Below, piece by piece: positions 61,889-64,000 of a stretch of DNA of 64,000 bases. Positions within the stretch are counted from its first letter, which is position 1. Each line of letters begins with the position of its first letter. Origin of the DNA: WHSW01 sp033856255. Lineage in GTDB: Bacteria; Actinomycetota; Thermoleophilia; Solirubrobacterales; 70-9. The notes beneath the pieces are model-generated. The model did no database searches and was not told the DNA's origin. It saw nothing but the letters and a program-made list of their open reading frames with translations. Both the position numbers and the translations under genes were made by a program. Location: the NCBI GenBank assembly GCA_033856255.1, contig JAWVFH010000044.1, forward strand, positions 62,001 to 126,000. Direction: 5' to 3'.

Positions 61889-63597
61889 TACGGCGAGCTC
61901 GCGACCGTCAGTGGCAAGTGGGTCGGCTCGAGCCTGCCGTCGCGAAGCGCCAGGACCCGGTCCATCGTCCCGGCGACCTCGGGATCGTGGGTCACGATCA
62001 GGAGGGTCGGGACCTGTGGCAATGACTCGAGGTTCCCCATCAGCTCGTCGACCGTGGACCGGTCCAGATAGGTCGAGGGCTCGTCGAGGACGAGGAGCGC
62101 AGGTTCGCGAAACAGCGCTCGCGCGATCGCCAGCCGCTGGCGCTGGCCCCCGGAAAGCCTGACGCCCTCGTCGCCGACCGCGGTCCGGACACCGTCGGGC
62201 AGGTCCGCGACGAAACCTGCGGCGCCGGCGGACCTCAGCGCCGCGTGCACCTCGGCCTCCGTCGCCTCTCGGCCGTAGGCGATGTTCTCGAACACGCTGC
62301 CCGAAAACAGGATCGGGTCCTGCAGCGCGATGCCGATCGAGTGGCGGAGCCGGTCCAGGTCAACCTCGTCGTAGGGAACGTCGTCCGCCAGGAGAAGCCC
62401 GTGGGAGGGCCGGTACAGGCCGGCGATCAGGTTGACGATCGTGCTCTTGCCGGCCCCGCTGGGGCCGATGATCGCGACTCGGTCACCCGGTTGGAGCCGC
62501 AGGTCGAGATCCGTTACGACCGTCCGGCCTGCCTCGTACCCGAAGCTGACCGCTTCGAGGGCGATCCCGCCGCGGAAATCGAGGCGCCGCCGACCACGGT
62601 AGGGGTGTGCGGGGTCGTCCTCGAGCAGCTGTTCGAGGCGCGCGAGTGAGATGGCTCCCACGGCGAGACCGTCGATGGCGGGTGCGAGCTCGGCGAGCTG
62701 CCGCAGGATGAGGCCGACCAATGCGTAGAACGCGATCAGGTCCCCGAGGCGCAGCGCGCCCCGAGAGACGGTGATGCCACCGACCACGAGGACGACGACC
62801 GCGGCCATGGCGGCGATCGCGCCCTGGGCAACGTGGTGGGTGGCCCGCGCGATGCCGAGCTCGTATCCGTCCTTGGCGAGCGTTTCGACCTCGCGGCGGC
62901 GCCTGTGCAAGTCCCAGGTCTCGGCACCCTCGGTCTTCATTAGGGTCACGTTGCGAAGGCCCCAGCCGACGCCGCGGCTGAAGCGGTTGAAGGACTCCCG
63001 CCAGCGGACGGCCAGCAGCCGGGCGCGCCGGCCGAAGACCTGGGCGACGACAACCATCACCGGGACGCTGGCCGCGAGCGCGACGAAGGCGAGGGGCGCG
63101 ATCACGAGCGCTGCGATCGCAAGCGCGACGACGACGATCAGCGCCGGGAGGGCGGGGTTCGCCAGCTGCCCTGTCATGACTTCGACGCGGTCCGTGTCGT
63201 TGACGATCTTGGCGTGGAGCCCGGCCCGGTCCTGCGCGTCGTGCCACGACCTCGGCCTCGCGTATACGTGCTCGAGGACCCTCATTCGCAGGACGGCCAC
63301 GGCGTCGCGTGTCTGGCGCGCGACGACCCGGCGCGCGAACAGGGACATGCCCGACCCGGCGAGGTACAGGGCGAGGATCGCCGCGGCCGAGAGGACGATC
63401 GCCCGCTCGTCTGCGTCGGGGATGTAATCGTCGAACACCCTCGCGACCAGTAGACCGATCGGCAGGAAGAGGAGGGATTGGATCGCCGCGCACAGGACGC
63501 CGAAGCCGAGCAGGAAGCGGCCCCTGGGAAAGAGGCGCCAGACCCGCGGGAGGTCGCCGAGGCTCAGGGAAGTCGGGCTGTGGACCCGCCGGCTCAC
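61888..63597 (-). CDS. ABC exporter, fused membrane and ATPase domains (MsbA/LmrA type)
   Basis: This is a 569-residue half-transporter starting at a GTG that overlaps the upstream stop. Six helices occupy residues 25-310, and the NBD has Walker A GPSGAGKST, Q-loop ALQDPILFSG, signature LSGGQRQRLAIARALF, Walker B LLVLDEPSTYLD and H-loop VTHDPE. It would work as a homodimer exporting lipid-linked glycans, peptides or drugs. Coupling to a pyruvyl transferase gene points to a glycan substrate. It is the only fused exporter of the lasso-D type in the window, but lies 40 kb from the lasso genes. Confidence 0.88.
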   Translation of the reverse strand: MSRRVHSPTSLSLGDLPRVWRLFPRGRFLLGFGVLCAAIQSLLFLPIGLLVARVFDDYIPDADERAIVLSAAAILALYLAGSGMSLFARRVVARQTRDAVAVLRMRVLEHVYARPRSWHDAQDRAGLHAKIVNDTDRVEVMTGQLANPALPALIVVVALAIAALVIAPLAFVALAASVPVMVVVAQVFGRRARLLAVRWRESFNRFSRGVGWGLRNVTLMKTEGAETWDLHRRRREVETLAKDGYELGIARATHHVAQGAIAAMAAVVVLVVGGITVSRGALRLGDLIAFYALVGLILRQLAELAPAIDGLAVGAISLARLEQLLEDDPAHPYRGRRRLDFRGGIALEAVSFGYEAGRTVVTDLDLRLQPGDRVAIIGPSGAGKSTIVNLIAGLYRPSHGLLLADDVPYDEVDLDRLRHSIGIALQDPILFSGSVFENIAYGREATEAEVHAALRSAGAAGFVADLPDGVRTAVGDEGVRLSGGQRQRLAIARALFREPALLVLDEPSTYLDRSTVDELMGNLESLPQVPTLLIVTHDPEVAGTMDRVLALRDGRLEPTHLPLTVASSP

Positions 63598-64000
63598 GTC
63601 GATGCGGCGCCGAATGCCTGTCCGGCGTCCAGGCGGCCGGGCGCCAAACCCGCGACGTACAGGCGCACCGCGTCGGCGAAATCCTCGAGCGCCTCGAGGC
63701 TCGTGCGCTCGAGCCGGTCCCAGATCGGCTGGGCCGCCCCAGTCATCGCCTCGAGATCCGCGGCACGGGCCGCCCGGTCGACGACGGCGGCGCTGAGATC
63801 CGGCTCCGAGAGGAAGGGGATGTCCCAGTCCTCCAGGCCGATCGTGCTCACCATCCCGGCCGACCGCTCGTCGTAGCTGATGTTGATCGCCGGAGTTCCG
63901 AAGGCGAGGGCGGGGATGAACGCGTGAAGGCGAAAGGCGACGACCAGGCGCGCCCGGCGCAGAAGGGCGAGGTAGTGGTCGAGGTCGTCGGGAAGGACGT
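63594..64000 (-). CDS. Polysaccharide pyruvyl transferase family protein, partial (N-terminus outside window)
   Basis: Only the last 134 codons are present; the frame is open to the window end. The stretch RRARLVVAFRLHAFIPALAFGTPAINISYDERSAGMVSTIGLEDW is the diagnostic C-terminal block of the pyruvyl transferase (WcaK/CsaB) family, with the conserved R-x-H and G-x-P. Such enzymes add ketal-pyruvate from PEP to sugars, giving acidic wall or exopolysaccharides. Its stop overlaps the ABC exporter start (GTGA), so the two act together, perhaps for a second glycan system. Confidence 0.8.
   Translation of the reverse strand, partial: VLPDDLDHYLALLRRARLVVAFRLHAFIPALAFGTPAINISYDERSAGMVSTIGLEDWDIPFLSEPDLSAAVVDRAARAADLEAMTGAAQPIWDRLERTSLEALEDFADAVRLYVAGLAPGRLDAGQAFGAAST

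Overview
The window is about 70% GC, densely packed and free of introns, with many GTG/TTG starts and 4-base stop/start overlaps. It reads as an actinobacterial chromosome, most likely a deep-branching soil lineage of the Thermoleophilia/Solirubrobacterales type. That placement is an inference from protein style: secreted proteins with basic C-terminal tails, a collagen-like protein with an ITGKDIQNGSITGKDL segment, and a DUF6421-type gene beside an Lrp regulator. No gene-free stretch exceeds 300 bases; the longest gaps (35101-35302, 60418-60656) hold only promoters or leaders.

Layout. (1) 1-3703: a partial PD-(D/E)XK nuclease with an SOS-box-like site, and a very large anchored beta-propeller protein, both on the minus strand. 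(2) 3797-9951: a plus-strand operon for a glycerol-phosphate surface polymer: nucleotidyltransferase, sn-glycerol-1-phosphate dehydrogenase, two CDP-glycerol glycerophosphotransferases and two glycosyltransferases. (3) 9948-16972: an Lrp/AsnC regulator divergent from a DUF6421-like gene, with an SDR, a threonine-aldolase-type PLP enzyme, an acyltransferase and small envelope proteins. (4) 16979-21869: a lasso peptide biosynthetic operon on the minus strand: RRE protein B1, HPr-kinase-like tailoring kinase, B2 protease, cyclase C, precursor A and a nucleotidyltransferase-like tailoring enzyme. The 43-residue precursor shows the full lasso leader signature and ends in serine, as expected for a kinase-tailored lasso peptide. 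(5) 21921-24607: two tandem secreted paralogues of unknown function.

(6) 24692-53805: a large surface-glycan locus. It holds a Wzy-type polymerase/ligase, Wzz-like protein, Wzx-type flippase, polyprenyl-phosphate sugar-phosphate transferase, WecG/TagA glycosyltransferase, an ABC-2 exporter pair, nine further glycosyltransferases, six SAM methyltransferases, three sulfotransferases, two sulfatase-superfamily hydrolases and two acyltransferases. Together these predict a methylated, acylated and probably sulfated polysaccharide. (7) 53906-60417: a stand-alone GGDEF protein, two paralogous secreted HExxH proteins, a GDSAG esterase and a collagen-like secreted protein behind a structured leader and before a strong terminator. 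(8) 60657-61693: a two-gene module resembling a nucleotidyltransferase-type toxin-antitoxin system, with a 19-bp palindrome touching the first start codon. (9) 61816-64000: tRNA-Thr(GGT), an MsbA-type ABC exporter and the end of a polysaccharide pyruvyl transferase.

The most interesting element is the phospho/nucleotidyl-tailored lasso operon. The sn-glycerol-1-phosphate polymer operon and the palindrome-controlled two-gene module come next.
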